The notes: generated by a model not told the origin, from the letters alone. A stretch of DNA of 64,000 bases from JAZDFC01 sp043808235 (GCA_043808235.1 JAZDFC010000018.1:22966-86965); one strand, 5' to 3'; counted from the stretch's first letter, positions 1 to 9,788 are shown. Made by a program: numbers and translations.

Positions 1-933
1 ATCAATTGCATGGTCAAGCATTTTCTTCGCTACTGCGAGTGTTCTTGTATCATTTTCAATTCCAAGAATATGGGATGCTTCCATCATAAGGAAAGCAGTT
101 TCATAATCATGTCCGAATGATACATGGTCGAGTCCGAAATTTTTCTCCCTCACTTCTTTCGAATCATCACGGAACGAAACCGGCTTGAAATCCGGTTCGA
201 AGAATAATCGAAGGTATCCTTTTGACGACGTCATCGTATCACGAATTAAAACAAGAATATCTCTTAATTTTTTATATAGAATTTCATCTTTCCAGTTTGT
301 ATATAATTCGGTGTAAGCCTCCATCAAATGGATGGATGAATTTTGGTCTTTGAAACCGACTTCATTTTCATCTTTCGCAAGTGTTTTGTATTCGTCATTT
401 TTTCCGAAAATATTTCCTTCTTTTGTGATGAATTGAAAATACCCGCCGTAATGCGGATCGTAGCAGTGTTCTTCAATCCATTCAAAAGCTGTTCTGGCAA
501 AGGCAATTACTTCGGGATTTTTAGTCAATTCATATAATGCGGACAATCCATAAACTCCGAATGCGTTTCCATAAGCTCTCTTTTCATCACGCCATCCGTG
601 AAGCGGAGTGAATCCACCGTCACGGTCGCGAACCTGGAAAAATCCGCCGTTATCATTATCCCATTGTTTGTCTTTCAAAAATTTTAATCCATGAACAGTC
701 GCATTCTCATAAATTTTATTTCCGAAAAATTTAGCTGCTTTGGCTGCAGTCCACATATGCCGCGCCTGCGTAACAATCATTTTTTCCTGTACTGCTTCAA
801 TCTGCCAGTCGTGACTAAAATTTGTAAAGTAGCCGCCGAATTCTTTGTCAACACATTTAGGATAACATGCCTCGAACAAATCCTTTTGAAGCGATTCGAG
901 CATTTCGTTTCTAATTTGATTTTTGATGTTCAT
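1..933 (-). CDS. AGE-family sugar 2-epimerase (mannobiose/cellobiose 2-epimerase-like), 3' end cut off
   Basis: The minus strand reads open from ATG at 933 to the window edge, giving 311 residues; relatives have about 390-410, so some 80-100 C-terminal residues lie outside. There is no signal peptide, so the enzyme should be cytoplasmic. Visible family motifs are QARHMWTAAKAA near residue 60, GGFFQVRDRDGGF, AYGNAFGVYGL and SFGHDYETAFLMMEAS, which carry the conserved His and aromatic residues of the (alpha/alpha)6 barrel of the N-acylglucosamine 2-epimerase superfamily. The neighbouring divergent GH5-like mannanase suggests mannobiose or another beta-linked disaccharide as substrate. N-acylglucosamine 2-epimerase is the alternative. 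Family assignment is firm; the substrate is inferred. Confidence 0.85.
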   Translation of the reverse strand, partial: MNIKNQIRNEMLESLQKDLFEACYPKCVDKEFGGYFTNFSHDWQIEAVQEKMIVTQARHMWTAAKAAKFFGNKIYENATVHGLKFLKDKQWDNDNGGFFQVRDRDGGFTPLHGWRDEKRAYGNAFGVYGLSALYELTKNPEVIAFARTAFEWIEEHCYDPHYGGYFQFITKEGNIFGKNDEYKTLAKDENEVGFKDQNSSIHLMEAYTELYTNWKDEILYKKLRDILVLIRDTMTSSKGYLRLFFEPDFKPVSFRDDSKEVREKNFGLDHVSFGHDYETAFLMMEASHILGIENDTRTLAVAKKMLDHAID

Positions 934-1136
934 TTCAAATCCAAGGTTAGTGAAAATAACAATTGTCAATTTTTGTGCTACTCCAAATTTAATTAAAAGC
1001 AGCTTTTCGGAAAGTCATTTCATTACAATTATGATATACTTTTATTAAATAGATAAATACACATCGCCGTCTTTTCAATATTTATCAGGCTAATCAATCT
1101 TTTAAATTGGCACAATAGTAGCCTCGCACAAAATGC

Positions 1137-1152
1137 TAATTTTGTATCTTTG
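1137..1152 (+). promoter_or_regulatory. Candidate Bacteroidota-type -7 element(s)
   Basis: Two adjacent octamers, TAATTTTG at 1137 and TATCTTTG at 1145, both fit the Bacteroidota -7 consensus TAnnTTTG about 50-60 bases before the GH5-like gene. A well-spaced -33 TTTG is not evident, so this is a weak prediction. The rest of the 934-1202 divergent gap shows nothing else recognisable. Confidence 0.3.
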
Positions 1153-1202
1153 GGTGCAAAATATTTTTTATGAATATGGTGTTTTATAAAACGGAACAGG
1201 TA

Positions 1203-3008
1203 ATGAAAAAAATATTTTTGTTATTTCTCCCACTTTTAAGTTTGTTTCTTATGCAATGTTCATCAAGTCAGTTTAGCTCTTATATCACTCGCGAAAAAGA
1301 TAAACTTTACGAAGACGGAAAAGAATTCCGTTTCATTTCGTTCAACATTCCGAATCTTCATTACATCGAAGATTATCTCCCATTCGAGGGAATTAATCCA
1401 TGGCAGCTTCCCGACGAATTTGAAATAAAAGATGCGCTTACTGCTATAAAGCAACTTGGCGGAAAAGTCGCACGTACGTATGTGCTTCCGCTTCGAAAAG
1501 AATCCGACCCGATGGAATATGTCCGTTATATTGAAGGTCCCGGTCAATTTGATGAAGAAGCCTTTCGCACTTTCGATATGGTTTTGAAAATTGCAAATGA
1601 AGTAGGCGTGAGAGTAATAATCCCATTAGTTGATAATTGGAAATGGTGGGGCGGACCGATGGATTATGCTGCGTTCAGGGGAAAAAGTCATAGTGAATTC
1701 TGGACGGACTCGCTATTGATTTCTGATTTCAAGAAGACAATTAATTATTTGCTTAACAGAGAAAATTTTTACACTGGAGTTCAGTATAAAAATGATAAAG
1801 CTATTCTTGCGTGGGAAACCGGAAATGAGTTAGATGCTCCATACTCGTGGACGAAAGAAATCGCCGCATTTATAAAGAGTATAGATAAAAACCATCTTTT
1901 AATTGATGGAGTAACTTTCCACGGATTTACCGATGAGAGGGTTAATGATCCGAACACCGATATACTAACAACCCATTATTCAAAACCGGGCGATGTCATT
2001 TCAAATCAAAATTTATTCAAAGGGAAAAAAGCTTATGTTATTGGCGAATACGGATTGAGAGATACAAAATCAATCGCCGATTTATCCGATGTAATTATTA
2101 ATGAAGGATTGACAGGCGGATTGCTTTGGAGCCTCCGCAATCGAAATCGCGAAGGAGGTTTTTATCATCATTACGAAAGGCAATCTTACGAATCGTATCG
2201 TTACCCGGGCTTCCCGAGCGGCGATGATTATGATGAGAGAACTATTTTCCAATTGGTGATGGAGAAAGCGGCGCTAATCAGTGATGAACAAATAATTCCT
2301 ATTCCTATACCCGAAACTCCAACGTTGCTTGATATCAAAGATATTTCTGAAATTTCATGGCAAGGTTCCACCAGCGCTCAATCGTATGTAATCGAACGTA
2401 AAGAAGAGTACGTTGGTAATTGGGTGGCGATAGCCGATAATGCCGACGAAAGCAAATATGCCTGCCGTCCTATTTTCAGCGATGAAACGGCGCAAGTTGG
2501 CAAGCGATATTTTTATAGAATTAAAGCAAAGAATGAATCGGGTGAATCTGATTACTCAAATATCGTTGGACCGGTGGAAGTAAAATATCAAAAACTTGTT
2601 GACGAATTCGAGAACCTCGAAAAGATAATTAGCAGAGAAGGGAAATTGAGATTGATTACATACGACAACCTTCGCAAGGCAAGGGAAGACAGAAGCAGGC
2701 TCGCCGGCAGTTCGGGAAGTTACATCGTTTATAAAACCGACGACTCAATTTCTGAAGTGGAATTGTTCGCTTTTATCATAGATGAAGATAGCAACGTGGA
2801 CATTTATGTTTCCTCCGATGGGGAAACTTACAAGGAAATTGAGATAGATAACGAGGTTTATGACTTCGAAGAAAAAGATTACGGCTATTATCCCGCGGTA
2901 AAATTTTTCGGCAGCATCAAAGAAACAGGGGTGCGATTTTTAAAAGTGATTTTGTCAGGCGATATACAATTGAGCCGGATGGAAATAAAACACAGCGAAG
3001 TAAAATAA
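1203..3008 (+). CDS. GH5-like endo-beta-mannanase lipoprotein with Fn3-like domain
   Basis: The start is placed at ATG 1203 rather than the upstream in-frame ATG at 1170, because it opens directly into a lipoprotein signal (MKKIFLLFLPLLSLFLMQC, lipid Cys about residue 19) and follows an AGG-rich stretch. Residues about 35-370 form a cellulase-superfamily TIM barrel. The likely acid/base is E209 in TGNELDAP and the likely nucleophile E282 in VIGEYGL, at the ends of strands 4 and 7 as in clan GH-A. A fibronectin type III-like domain covers about 380-465, and a beta-rich C-terminal domain of unclear identity follows. The protein is probably surface-anchored and cleaves beta-mannan or a related glucan. 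The adjacent AGE epimerase and acetylesterase fit acetylated mannan breakdown. Confidence 0.82.
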   Translation: MKKIFLLFLPLLSLFLMQCSSSQFSSYITREKDKLYEDGKEFRFISFNIPNLHYIEDYLPFEGINPWQLPDEFEIKDALTAIKQLGGKVARTYVLPLRKESDPMEYVRYIEGPGQFDEEAFRTFDMVLKIANEVGVRVIIPLVDNWKWWGGPMDYAAFRGKSHSEFWTDSLLISDFKKTINYLLNRENFYTGVQYKNDKAILAWETGNELDAPYSWTKEIAAFIKSIDKNHLLIDGVTFHGFTDERVNDPNTDILTTHYSKPGDVISNQNLFKGKKAYVIGEYGLRDTKSIADLSDVIINEGLTGGLLWSLRNRNREGGFYHHYERQSYESYRYPGFPSGDDYDERTIFQLVMEKAALISDEQIIPIPIPETPTLLDIKDISEISWQGSTSAQSYVIERKEEYVGNWVAIADNADESKYACRPIFSDETAQVGKRYFYRIKAKNESGESDYSNIVGPVEVKYQKLVDEFENLEKIISREGKLRLITYDNLRKAREDRSRLAGSSGSYIVYKTDDSISEVELFAFIIDEDSNVDIYVSSDGETYKEIEIDNEVYDFEEKDYGYYPAVKFFGSIKETGVRFLKVILSGDIQLSRMEIKHSEVK

Positions 3009-3030
3009 ATCCGGTTGCAATTCCGGATTT
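3007..3030 (+). terminator. Hairpin directly after the mannanase stop codon
   Basis: AAATCCGG at 3007-3014 pairs perfectly with CCGGATTT at 3023-3030 around an 8-base loop, starting within the TAA stop. No T-run follows, so intrinsic termination is uncertain. A second perfect 10-bp stem (TTTAATGTTG at 3069 with CAACATTAAA at 3087) lies further into the 250-base gap. Confidence 0.4.
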
Positions 3031-3259
3031 AATGTTGCTCATAAGCATCATTATCCGTCTTTTTATGTTTTAATGTTGTCTTTACGCAACATTAAATTGG
3101 CAGTTGAGTGAACGAAATCGTTGTTTGTAGAAAAAGGTTATTCACTCAAATAGTAAATGATATTTAGCAGTTTTCTTTATAAAACATTACTTATAAATTG
3201 AGTAAATTTTGACTGTGTCGTAATCAAAAATAATTTATAAATCATTATGGGATGCTGTG

Positions 3260-5275
3260 ATGAAATCGTTTTTAATTCTCTTATTACTTGCAGGAGTATC
3301 TTTTGCTCAGGGCGAAAAAAATTTTATGATTGAGATGCCCTCATTATTTTCGGATAATATGGTGCTTCAACAGAAATCAAACGTACCTTTTTGGGGAAAA
3401 GCTTTTCCTCAAACCAACGTCGATATCAAAACAAGCTGGGGCTCGTCCGCCAAAACAATGGTTGGTAACGACGGGAACTGGATTACAAAAGTGAAAACAC
3501 CGAAAGCAGGTGGTCCGTACGAAGTTGCAGTAAAAATCGGCGACTCAACAATCGTTTATAAAAATGTTCTAATCGGCGAGGTTTGGTTGTGTTCGGGTCA
3601 ATCGAATATGGAAATGCCGTTAGCAGGCTGGCCTCCGCGCGATACGATTTTTAACTCCGCATCTACTATTGCCAATGCTGGTAATTCGAATATCAGATTG
3701 TTTACAGTACCTCGAACGATTTCTTCCGAACCAAATTTTAATTGCGGGGGTACGTGGCTTGAATGCAATTCGGAAACTGTGGCAAGTTTTAGTGCGACGG
3801 CATATTTCTTTGGTAAAAAACTTCACGATGAGTTAAAAATTCCAATTGGATTAATTCACTCGAGCTGGGGAGGAACACCCGCCGAGGCATGGATTAGCGG
3901 TAAGGACATCGTAACTGTAGATGAATTTGAAAATATTGTGACAAAAATAAATGAATCCGGACCGGAAATTCTCTTGCTAAATTTGTGGCTCAACGGTCAT
4001 AAAGTAATCGATATGAGTGAAAATACTTCCGAGGAAAGGTGGATGGATTTGGATTTCCAGGATTCGGAATGTTCTCAGGTTAATTATGATGACAGCCGCT
4101 GGCGCGAAATGATTCTTCCAACACTTTGGGAAAATACTGAAGTAGGAAATTTTGACGGCGCTGTTTGGTTTAGAAAAAAAGTTGAAATTCCGAATGAATG
4201 GCTGGGAAAAGATTTAATTCTTTCTTTGGGACCAATTGACGATATGGATATCACTTTCGTCAACGGAATAAAAATAGGCGGATATGAAAAGGACGGATTC
4301 TGGGAAACCGAAAGAGTTTATACGATTGATAAAAATTTGAATAAGGATTCTGTTCTTTCAATCGCAGTAAGAGTTTTGGATAATCAAGGCGGCGGCGGTA
4401 TATACGGCACTGAAAATTTAATGACTTTATCGGTAAAAGAATCCGGTGATAAAATATCCATTGCCGGGGAATGGAAGTATCTTCCGGTTGCAGAATATAG
4501 AAATGTAAAATTTTATGTTTTCGGTGCAATGGGAGAAACTGCTTTTACACGTCCCCGGTTATCGGTGGATTTATCAGCGAATACGCCGACAACTTTATTT
4601 AACGGAATGATAGCACCGCTAAGGCCGTATGGAATCAAAGGTGCAATTTGGTATCAAGGCGAATCGAATGTCGGCAATCCGAAATTGTATCAAAGAATTT
4701 TCCCGATGATGATTGAATGCTGGCGCGACGAATGGCAAGAAGGAAATTTCCCGTTCTACTATGTTCAGATAGCGCCGTATAATTACGGGGGTGAAACTAA
4801 TTCGCAATTGCTTCGCGAATCGCAAATGAGGACACTTAAAACGCCGAACACAGGCATGGCTGTTACTATGGATATCGGCAACCCTGATAACATTCATCCG
4901 GGAAATAAAGAGGATGTTGGCGAAAGACTTGCTCTTTGGGCGCTTGCCAAAAATTATAATAAAAAAGTTGTTTGCTCCGGTCCGCTTTATAAATCGATGA
5001 AAATACAAAAAGATAAAATTGTTCTATCTTTTGATTTTGCCACCGGACTTGAGATAAAACCACGCGACGGGAAAAACAATTTTCAGATTGCCGGGAAAGA
5101 TAAAGTATTTCATGATGCAGTAGTTGAAGTGAAAGGAAAAACTCTCGTTGTATCTTCTCCCGACGTAAAAGAACCTGTGGCAGTTCGTTACTGCTGGAGC
5201 GATATTCATGAAGGAACATTGTTTAACAATGCAGGATTGCCCGCGTCTTCATTCAGAACAGATGACTGGGAATAA
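3260..5275 (+). CDS. Secreted sialate O-acetylesterase-family carbohydrate esterase
   Basis: The ATG at 3260 is preferred over the overlapping GTG at 3257; it starts a signal peptide ending near FAQ. The 671-residue protein has the SGNH esterase layout of the sialic acid 9-O-acetylesterase family. The block I Ser is S115 in CSGQSNMEM, a Gln/Glu block is GAIWYQGESNVGN, and the DxxH pair is D543-H546 in NPDNIHPGN. An insertion around residues 240-420 resembles the sugar-binding jelly roll of GH2 enzymes (DDSRWREM, GAVWFRKKVEIP), as is common in this family. Members deacetylate diverse glycans. Beside a mannanase the target is more likely acetylated mannan or xylan than sialic acid, but this is inference. 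Confidence 0.88.
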   Translation: MKSFLILLLLAGVSFAQGEKNFMIEMPSLFSDNMVLQQKSNVPFWGKAFPQTNVDIKTSWGSSAKTMVGNDGNWITKVKTPKAGGPYEVAVKIGDSTIVYKNVLIGEVWLCSGQSNMEMPLAGWPPRDTIFNSASTIANAGNSNIRLFTVPRTISSEPNFNCGGTWLECNSETVASFSATAYFFGKKLHDELKIPIGLIHSSWGGTPAEAWISGKDIVTVDEFENIVTKINESGPEILLLNLWLNGHKVIDMSENTSEERWMDLDFQDSECSQVNYDDSRWREMILPTLWENTEVGNFDGAVWFRKKVEIPNEWLGKDLILSLGPIDDMDITFVNGIKIGGYEKDGFWETERVYTIDKNLNKDSVLSIAVRVLDNQGGGGIYGTENLMTLSVKESGDKISIAGEWKYLPVAEYRNVKFYVFGAMGETAFTRPRLSVDLSANTPTTLFNGMIAPLRPYGIKGAIWYQGESNVGNPKLYQRIFPMMIECWRDEWQEGNFPFYYVQIAPYNYGGETNSQLLRESQMRTLKTPNTGMAVTMDIGNPDNIHPGNKEDVGERLALWALAKNYNKKVVCSGPLYKSMKIQKDKIVLSFDFATGLEIKPRDGKNNFQIAGKDKVFHDAVVEVKGKTLVVSSPDVKEPVAVRYCWSDIHEGTLFNNAGLPASSFRTDDWE

Positions 5276-5286
5276 AAAATCTTTTT

Positions 5287-6780
5287 ATGAGAGCAATTAA
5301 GTATGTAAGAATATTTTTTGTAACTGTATTATTCTTTTTGAGCCGGGGTAGTTTCGACACTCCGGCTCAATCGTTTAATCGGCAAATCTTCGAAGCAGAA
5401 AATGCGGTAAACAATGGATTATTGTTAATCTATGATTCAACTGCATCTTCCGGGAAGTTTTTAAGTATGGAAAAATCCGGAAGTATTATTTGGAAAATTT
5501 GCACGGATTCGTCTTCCTGGTACACACTGATGTTTCGATACAGGGCATTTGGCGGGGAGAAAGAGGAACTCGTCATCCGCAACGGTTATCAATTCGCAGT
5601 CGGTTTCGGTTCATCCGATGAATGGAAGCTATTTAATACACAAACCTACCTGCACCAAGGTGAAAACGAAATCGCGTTGAAGGAAAGCTGGGGCTACATT
5701 GATATTGACTATCTTGAAATCGAGCCTGTCGAAATTACTCCAACGGTTAAACCGGTTAACAACATTATTTATCGCGAATATCCGCGTGATTTATTTTTTA
5801 AAATAAACCGCCTCGGAAATAAAATCGAAACATTAAAATGTGGCGAAGAAAATCTTCTTTTCGAGTTATCCGATTTTACGTACTCCGAAGATGCAGTGAT
5901 TGTAAAAATTCCAAAAGAGCAAACAACAAAACTCAACAATGGAACTAATTCGCTAAAAATTAATTTCGATCATAATTATTCTTTGGAAGTAACGGTCGAG
6001 GTAGTTGAAAAAGGAAATCCTGCGGGACTAACAATCATAACTCCTGATGTAGAGCATGGCGCTTCGGTTTTATTTATTCTTCCAACGGGCAAAACATTGC
6101 TTGTCGACTGTGGTAAAGTCTGGGTACGCGACAGTATTTTAATTCCGTTTTTAAACCGGCAGGGAATAAATAAAATAGATTACTTCATCCTTACCCACTA
6201 CCACGAAGACCACGACAGCGGCGACCGGGGAGAAAAAATTAAAAAAATTTTCGATGTAGAAAAGTTTTGGGATTATCAATCTTTTCACACCGGTGATGTT
6301 TTTGATCTTGACGGAGTGAGTATAAAAGTGCTAAACTGTTTTGAAGACGGAGAAGAAGAGAATACACGCTCTCTTTCATTTCAAATGGAATATAACGGAT
6401 TTGTTTATGTGCACGGCGGCGATACCTACGCGGTTAATCAACAAAAGATTATGAAACGCTTTCCCGATGATATTGAAGCAGATGTTTTTCATGCCAATCA
6501 TCATTTCCACGGTTCGGTGGATGTTAATTACCTGCGTGCAATGGATCCAGCAATTATTCTTCTTCAAGCACAGCAGGCGGTTTATGCACGTAGCGCTTAC
6601 ATGCAGGATTTTAAAATAGAAACAGAAAAATATCTTATCGAAAACAAAAAGAAATACATTGAAGATTTACCGGCATTTGAAGTTGGGACAACCGTGATTC
6701 GAATAAACGGCAAAGATGATTGGACTTACGAAACGTATAAAAATTCTAATATCACTTTTATCCCGTATCTTTTCAAATAA
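5287..6780 (+). CDS. Secreted CBM-like/metallo-beta-lactamase (ComEC C-terminal-like) protein
   Basis: The gene follows the esterase by 11 bases and is probably co-transcribed. A signal peptide at 1-28 (cleavage near PAQS) precedes a CBM6/35-like jelly roll at about 30-145 beginning IFEAENAV, typical of carbohydrate-binding modules. A linker domain follows. From about 245 to the end is a metallo-beta-lactamase fold of the ComEC/Rec2 C-terminal type, with the metal motif H304-Y-H306-E-D308-H309 and later metal-ligand candidates in YVHGGDTYAV and FHANHHFHGS. The reaction is unknown. Its glycan neighbours and CBM suggest a hydrolase acting on a carbohydrate or its substituents rather than DNA uptake. 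Domain calls are firm, function is open. Confidence 0.75.
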   Translation: MRAIKYVRIFFVTVLFFLSRGSFDTPAQSFNRQIFEAENAVNNGLLLIYDSTASSGKFLSMEKSGSIIWKICTDSSSWYTLMFRYRAFGGEKEELVIRNGYQFAVGFGSSDEWKLFNTQTYLHQGENEIALKESWGYIDIDYLEIEPVEITPTVKPVNNIIYREYPRDLFFKINRLGNKIETLKCGEENLLFELSDFTYSEDAVIVKIPKEQTTKLNNGTNSLKINFDHNYSLEVTVEVVEKGNPAGLTIITPDVEHGASVLFILPTGKTLLVDCGKVWVRDSILIPFLNRQGINKIDYFILTHYHEDHDSGDRGEKIKKIFDVEKFWDYQSFHTGDVFDLDGVSIKVLNCFEDGEEENTRSLSFQMEYNGFVYVHGGDTYAVNQQKIMKRFPDDIEADVFHANHHFHGSVDVNYLRAMDPAIILLQAQQAVYARSAYMQDFKIETEKYLIENKKKYIEDLPAFEVGTTVIRINGKDDWTYETYKNSNITFIPYLFK

Positions 6781-6794
6781 AAATGGAATACTAA

Positions 6795-7514
6795 ATGGAA
6801 ACGGAACTAACTCTTAAATCACTCGCAAAAATGATTGACCATTCGCTGCTTCATCCTACGATGAGCGATGAAGAAATTCTTAATGGATGTACAATTGCAA
6901 AGAAATACGATGTTGCAACAGTTTGCATAAAGCCGTATGCAATTGAAATGTGCAAAAAATATATAGAAGGAACTGATGTTGGCATTTGTTCAGTTGTAAC
7001 GTTTCCTCACGGTAACAGCACAACTAAAAATAAAATTGTTGAAACAATCGAAGCGATTGCACTCGGTGCGACGGAAATAGATATGGTGGTAAATATCGGT
7101 AAGGTGATGAGCGGGGCTTGGGAATATGTGTCGGATGAAATAAAACAGATTAATGATGCAGTGATTTCGATGAATGCAATTCTCAAGGTTATTTTCGAGA
7201 ATGATTATCTCTCGGATGAACAGATAATTAAACTGTGCGAAATCTGTTCCTCTCATTCTGTTGCTTTCGTAAAAACCTCTTCTGGATACGGATTTGTGAA
7301 GCAGCCGAACGGGATGTATTCATACAAAGGCGCTACCGATGAACATCTAAAATTGATGAGAGAAAAAAGCGTAGCGCAAGTTCAGATAAAAGCTGCCGGC
7401 GGTGTCCGCACTCTCGAAAATCTACTTCGCGTCCGCTCGCTTGGAGTTACCCGCATTGGAGCCACGGCAACTGTTGAAATTCTTGAAGAAGCAAAATCGA
7501 GAGGTATTGTTTGA
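6795..7514 (+). CDS. deoC: Deoxyribose-phosphate aldolase
   Basis: This 239-residue class I aldolase cleaves 2-deoxyribose 5-phosphate to glyceraldehyde 3-phosphate and acetaldehyde. The Schiff-base lysine is K160 in AFVKTSSGYG, and the second conserved lysine is in QIKAAGGVRT. MIDHSLLHP near the N-terminus and TRIGATATVEIL near the C-terminus are also family-typical. Length is normal. The start lies 14 bases after the preceding stop, so it may close the plus-strand operon, although nucleoside catabolism has no obvious link to the glycan genes before it. Confidence 0.95.
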   Translation: METELTLKSLAKMIDHSLLHPTMSDEEILNGCTIAKKYDVATVCIKPYAIEMCKKYIEGTDVGICSVVTFPHGNSTTKNKIVETIEAIALGATEIDMVVNIGKVMSGAWEYVSDEIKQINDAVISMNAILKVIFENDYLSDEQIIKLCEICSSHSVAFVKTSSGYGFVKQPNGMYSYKGATDEHLKLMREKSVAQVQIKAAGGVRTLENLLRVRSLGVTRIGATATVEILEEAKSRGIV

Positions 7515-7826
7515 TATCGGTTTTATAATTGGGATTTATCCGCCTTTTGCAGACTTCACCCCAGACAAATCGCGGCATGTTGCGAGATAAAGGATGCTGT
7601 GCTTCTTTGTTTTACTATGAAGTAACTCATAGGAAGCACGAAGTAAAGAAAAGAGTAATTCTTCCTGCGCCTTTGTGTCCGTTGTGGTCAAAAAAGGGGA
7701 ATAAGATTATAGATTTATGATTTTGGATTAATATAAAAATCCGCATCCATCACTCTAAAATCATTATAACTCAGCTTTCATCCGGTAATCAAAAGCCGGG
7801 TATTTCTGCAATCTGATATTATCCTA
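7515..7826. other. Gene-free gap between convergent deoC and the PA14 gene
   Basis: No credible gene was found in these 312 bases. A short open frame here has no family signature. A tract at about 7670-7698 (GCGCCTTTGTGTCCGTTGTG and the A/G-rich tail that follows) resembles a degraded dispersed intergenic repeat seen in many bacterial genomes. The two flanking genes converge, so transcription from both sides probably ends here, but no clear intrinsic terminator is visible. Confidence 0.5.
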
Positions 7827-8489
7827 TTAAAAAATTCGCTCTTTACCCCCCGGTTCAGTAATAAAAAATTGAAGACAAATATGTGTACGGGGACCCTGGA
7901 AATACTCAATAATGATATTATGACTGCCTTTTGTTAAATTGATTGATCCGGCCATACTTCTGGGTCCGTGTTGTCCGTCATTATCTATTACTAATTTTCC
8001 ATCGACATATAATTTTGAACCATCATCCGAATTTAACCTAAATTTATATTCGCCGGATACGTTAGCATTAAATACACCAGTGTACCTTAATGCAAACCAT
8101 TCAAATCTGTCGGTTACACCCGGAAATCCTTTATCGAAAGCTTGCGAAGGTACATCTAATTTTCTTGTGTATATTGTACCAACGGGATTGAGTTTTGAGA
8201 AGTCAGGTAATTTTGCGGAATTATTAGGTAAATAAAATATTTTCCCTTCCAGAGCATTTGGATTATACTCAGTACTTCCAAAGACCGTCCCTTCGTCATT
8301 TCCTACAGTACTGCATGTGAACTCAAATGATTTAATTTCAACTTTAGCTTTTTCCAAAGTTACGCTTTGCTTTGTACCGTCGCAATAAGTGATAACCATT
8401 TTTTCTTTTTGAGCGAATGAAATTATTGAAATAAAACACAGTATAATAATTCCTGATAGCAAGATTTTAATGGTATTAATTAAGGTCAT
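7827..8489 (-). CDS. Secreted PA14-domain protein
   Basis: The ATG at 8489 is chosen over a TTG at 8501 because GGAGAG stands just before it. It opens a signal peptide (IKILLSGIIILCFISIISFAQ). The 220-residue product has one PA14 domain at about 75-220, recognisable by YTGVFNANVSGEYKFRLNSD, DGSKLYVDGKLVIDNDG and GSHNIIIEYFQG. PA14 folds are beta-barrels that often bind carbohydrate and accompany glycosidases. Here no catalytic domain is attached, so it may be a free sugar-binding protein or a surface accessory factor. It is the last gene of the minus-strand sugar locus, 120 bases beyond galM. Confidence 0.75.
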   Translation of the reverse strand: MTLINTIKILLSGIIILCFISIISFAQKEKMVITYCDGTKQSVTLEKAKVEIKSFEFTCSTVGNDEGTVFGSTEYNPNALEGKIFYLPNNSAKLPDFSKLNPVGTIYTRKLDVPSQAFDKGFPGVTDRFEWFALRYTGVFNANVSGEYKFRLNSDDGSKLYVDGKLVIDNDGQHGPRSMAGSINLTKGSHNIIIEYFQGPRTHICLQFFITEPGGKERIF

Positions 8490-8609
8490 GATTCTCTCCA
8501 AATAATTTAATTATTAATCCGGAATTTTATCGACCTAAAACAGAGCCATAAATACCCGGCTTCTAACCTTAATGAAAGAAAAGAGGTCGGGCATTTAAGT
8601 ATGATATAA

Positions 8610-9788
8610 TTACTTCTGTACCGAGAATTTGTAAATCGTTTTTGTCGAATATTTTTCTCCCGGTCTTAAAACTGTCGACGGGAAATTTTCGTGATTTGGT
8701 GAATCCGGGTAGTGCTGTGTTTCAAGGCAGAAGCCGGTGCGGTATTTGTAAGGCTTGCCCGATGTCCCTATTTTGGTTCCATCCAAAAAGTTACCACTGT
8801 AAAATTGAATTCCCGGTTCTGTTGTCAATACTTCGAGAACGCGTCCGCTTGTTGGATCGACTGCACGCGCAGCAAGCATCATCGAATTGTCTTTCCGGTT
8901 CAATACCCAGTTATGATCGTAACCGAAACCTTTTTTCATTTGCTCGTACTCATCATTAATTCTTGCGCCGATAGCTGTTGGAGTCGTAAAATCGAGCGGA
9001 GTTCCTTTTACATCGCGCAGTTCGCCGGTTGGAATTAAAGTATTATCAACTGCTGTAAATTTGTCGGCGGCAATCATCAATTCATTATTCAAAATATCTC
9101 CGTCGCCTTCGCCAGCTAAACAGAAATATGCATGGTTTGTTAAGTTCACAACGGTCGGTTTGTCGGTTGTTGCCGAATAGTCCATGACAATTTCATTGTC
9201 GTTATTCAAAGTGTAAACTACAGTTACATCAAGGTTGCCGGGGAATCCTTCTTCGCCGTCATTGCTGAGATATTTTAATTTTAGCGAAACTTCTTTCTCG
9301 CCGGTAACCGGTTCGGCAGTCCAAACCTGTTTGCCAAATCCTTTGAATCCGCCGTGAAGCTGGTTGCCGTTATCATTAATTGTCAATTGGATTTCTTTTT
9401 CGTCCAATGTAAACTTTGCTTTGCCGATTCTGTTGCCATATCTTCCCACAAGGATACCAAAAAAACTATTATCGGCTTCATATCCTTGTAAATCATTGTA
9501 ACCGAGAACTACATTTTTCAATTCGCCTTTTTTATCCGGCGCCCAAACCTGAGAAAGTATCCCGCCGAAGTTCGTGATTTTAACTTTCATCCCGTTTGCG
9601 TTTGTGAGCGTATAAATATCAATCTCTTTTCCGTCGCTTGTTGTTCCAAATTTTTCTTTTGTGATTTCCATTTTAGGACCATCCTCCTTTTTAATTTCAT
9701 TTTGGGCACAATTGGTAAATGCAAACATCATTACAAAAAGCAAACAAAAAGAAATGATATTTGATGTTGATTTCAACTTGTTTTTCAT
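8610..9788 (-). CDS. galM: Aldose 1-epimerase, lipoprotein
   Basis: The start is supported by a strong GGAGGAATT ribosome site 8 bases upstream. A lipoprotein signal peptide ends at FTNC (Cys about residue 27), which places this mutarotase in the periplasm or on the outer membrane rather than in the cytosol. The galactose mutarotase fold is indicated by NFGGILSQVWAPD, GRYGNRIGKAKF, NGNQLHGGFKGFGKQVW, VNLTNHAYFCLAG (catalytic His region) and TEPGIQFYSGNFLDG with the catalytic Glu in FCLETQHYPDSPNH. Length 392 is normal for secreted members. It interconverts anomers of aldohexoses, probably sugars released by the nearby glycosidases before uptake. Confidence 0.92.
   Translation of the reverse strand: MKNKLKSTSNIISFCLLFVMMFAFTNCAQNEIKKEDGPKMEITKEKFGTTSDGKEIDIYTLTNANGMKVKITNFGGILSQVWAPDKKGELKNVVLGYNDLQGYEADNSFFGILVGRYGNRIGKAKFTLDEKEIQLTINDNGNQLHGGFKGFGKQVWTAEPVTGEKEVSLKLKYLSNDGEEGFPGNLDVTVVYTLNNDNEIVMDYSATTDKPTVVNLTNHAYFCLAGEGDGDILNNELMIAADKFTAVDNTLIPTGELRDVKGTPLDFTTPTAIGARINDEYEQMKKGFGYDHNWVLNRKDNSMMLAARAVDPTSGRVLEVLTTEPGIQFYSGNFLDGTKIGTSGKPYKYRTGFCLETQHYPDSPNHENFPSTVLRPGEKYSTKTIYKFSVQK

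Noticed and set aside
7529..7720. Open frame of about 63 codons after deoC
   Set aside because: It has no ribosome site, family motif or sensible composition, and it runs through a repeat-like tract.
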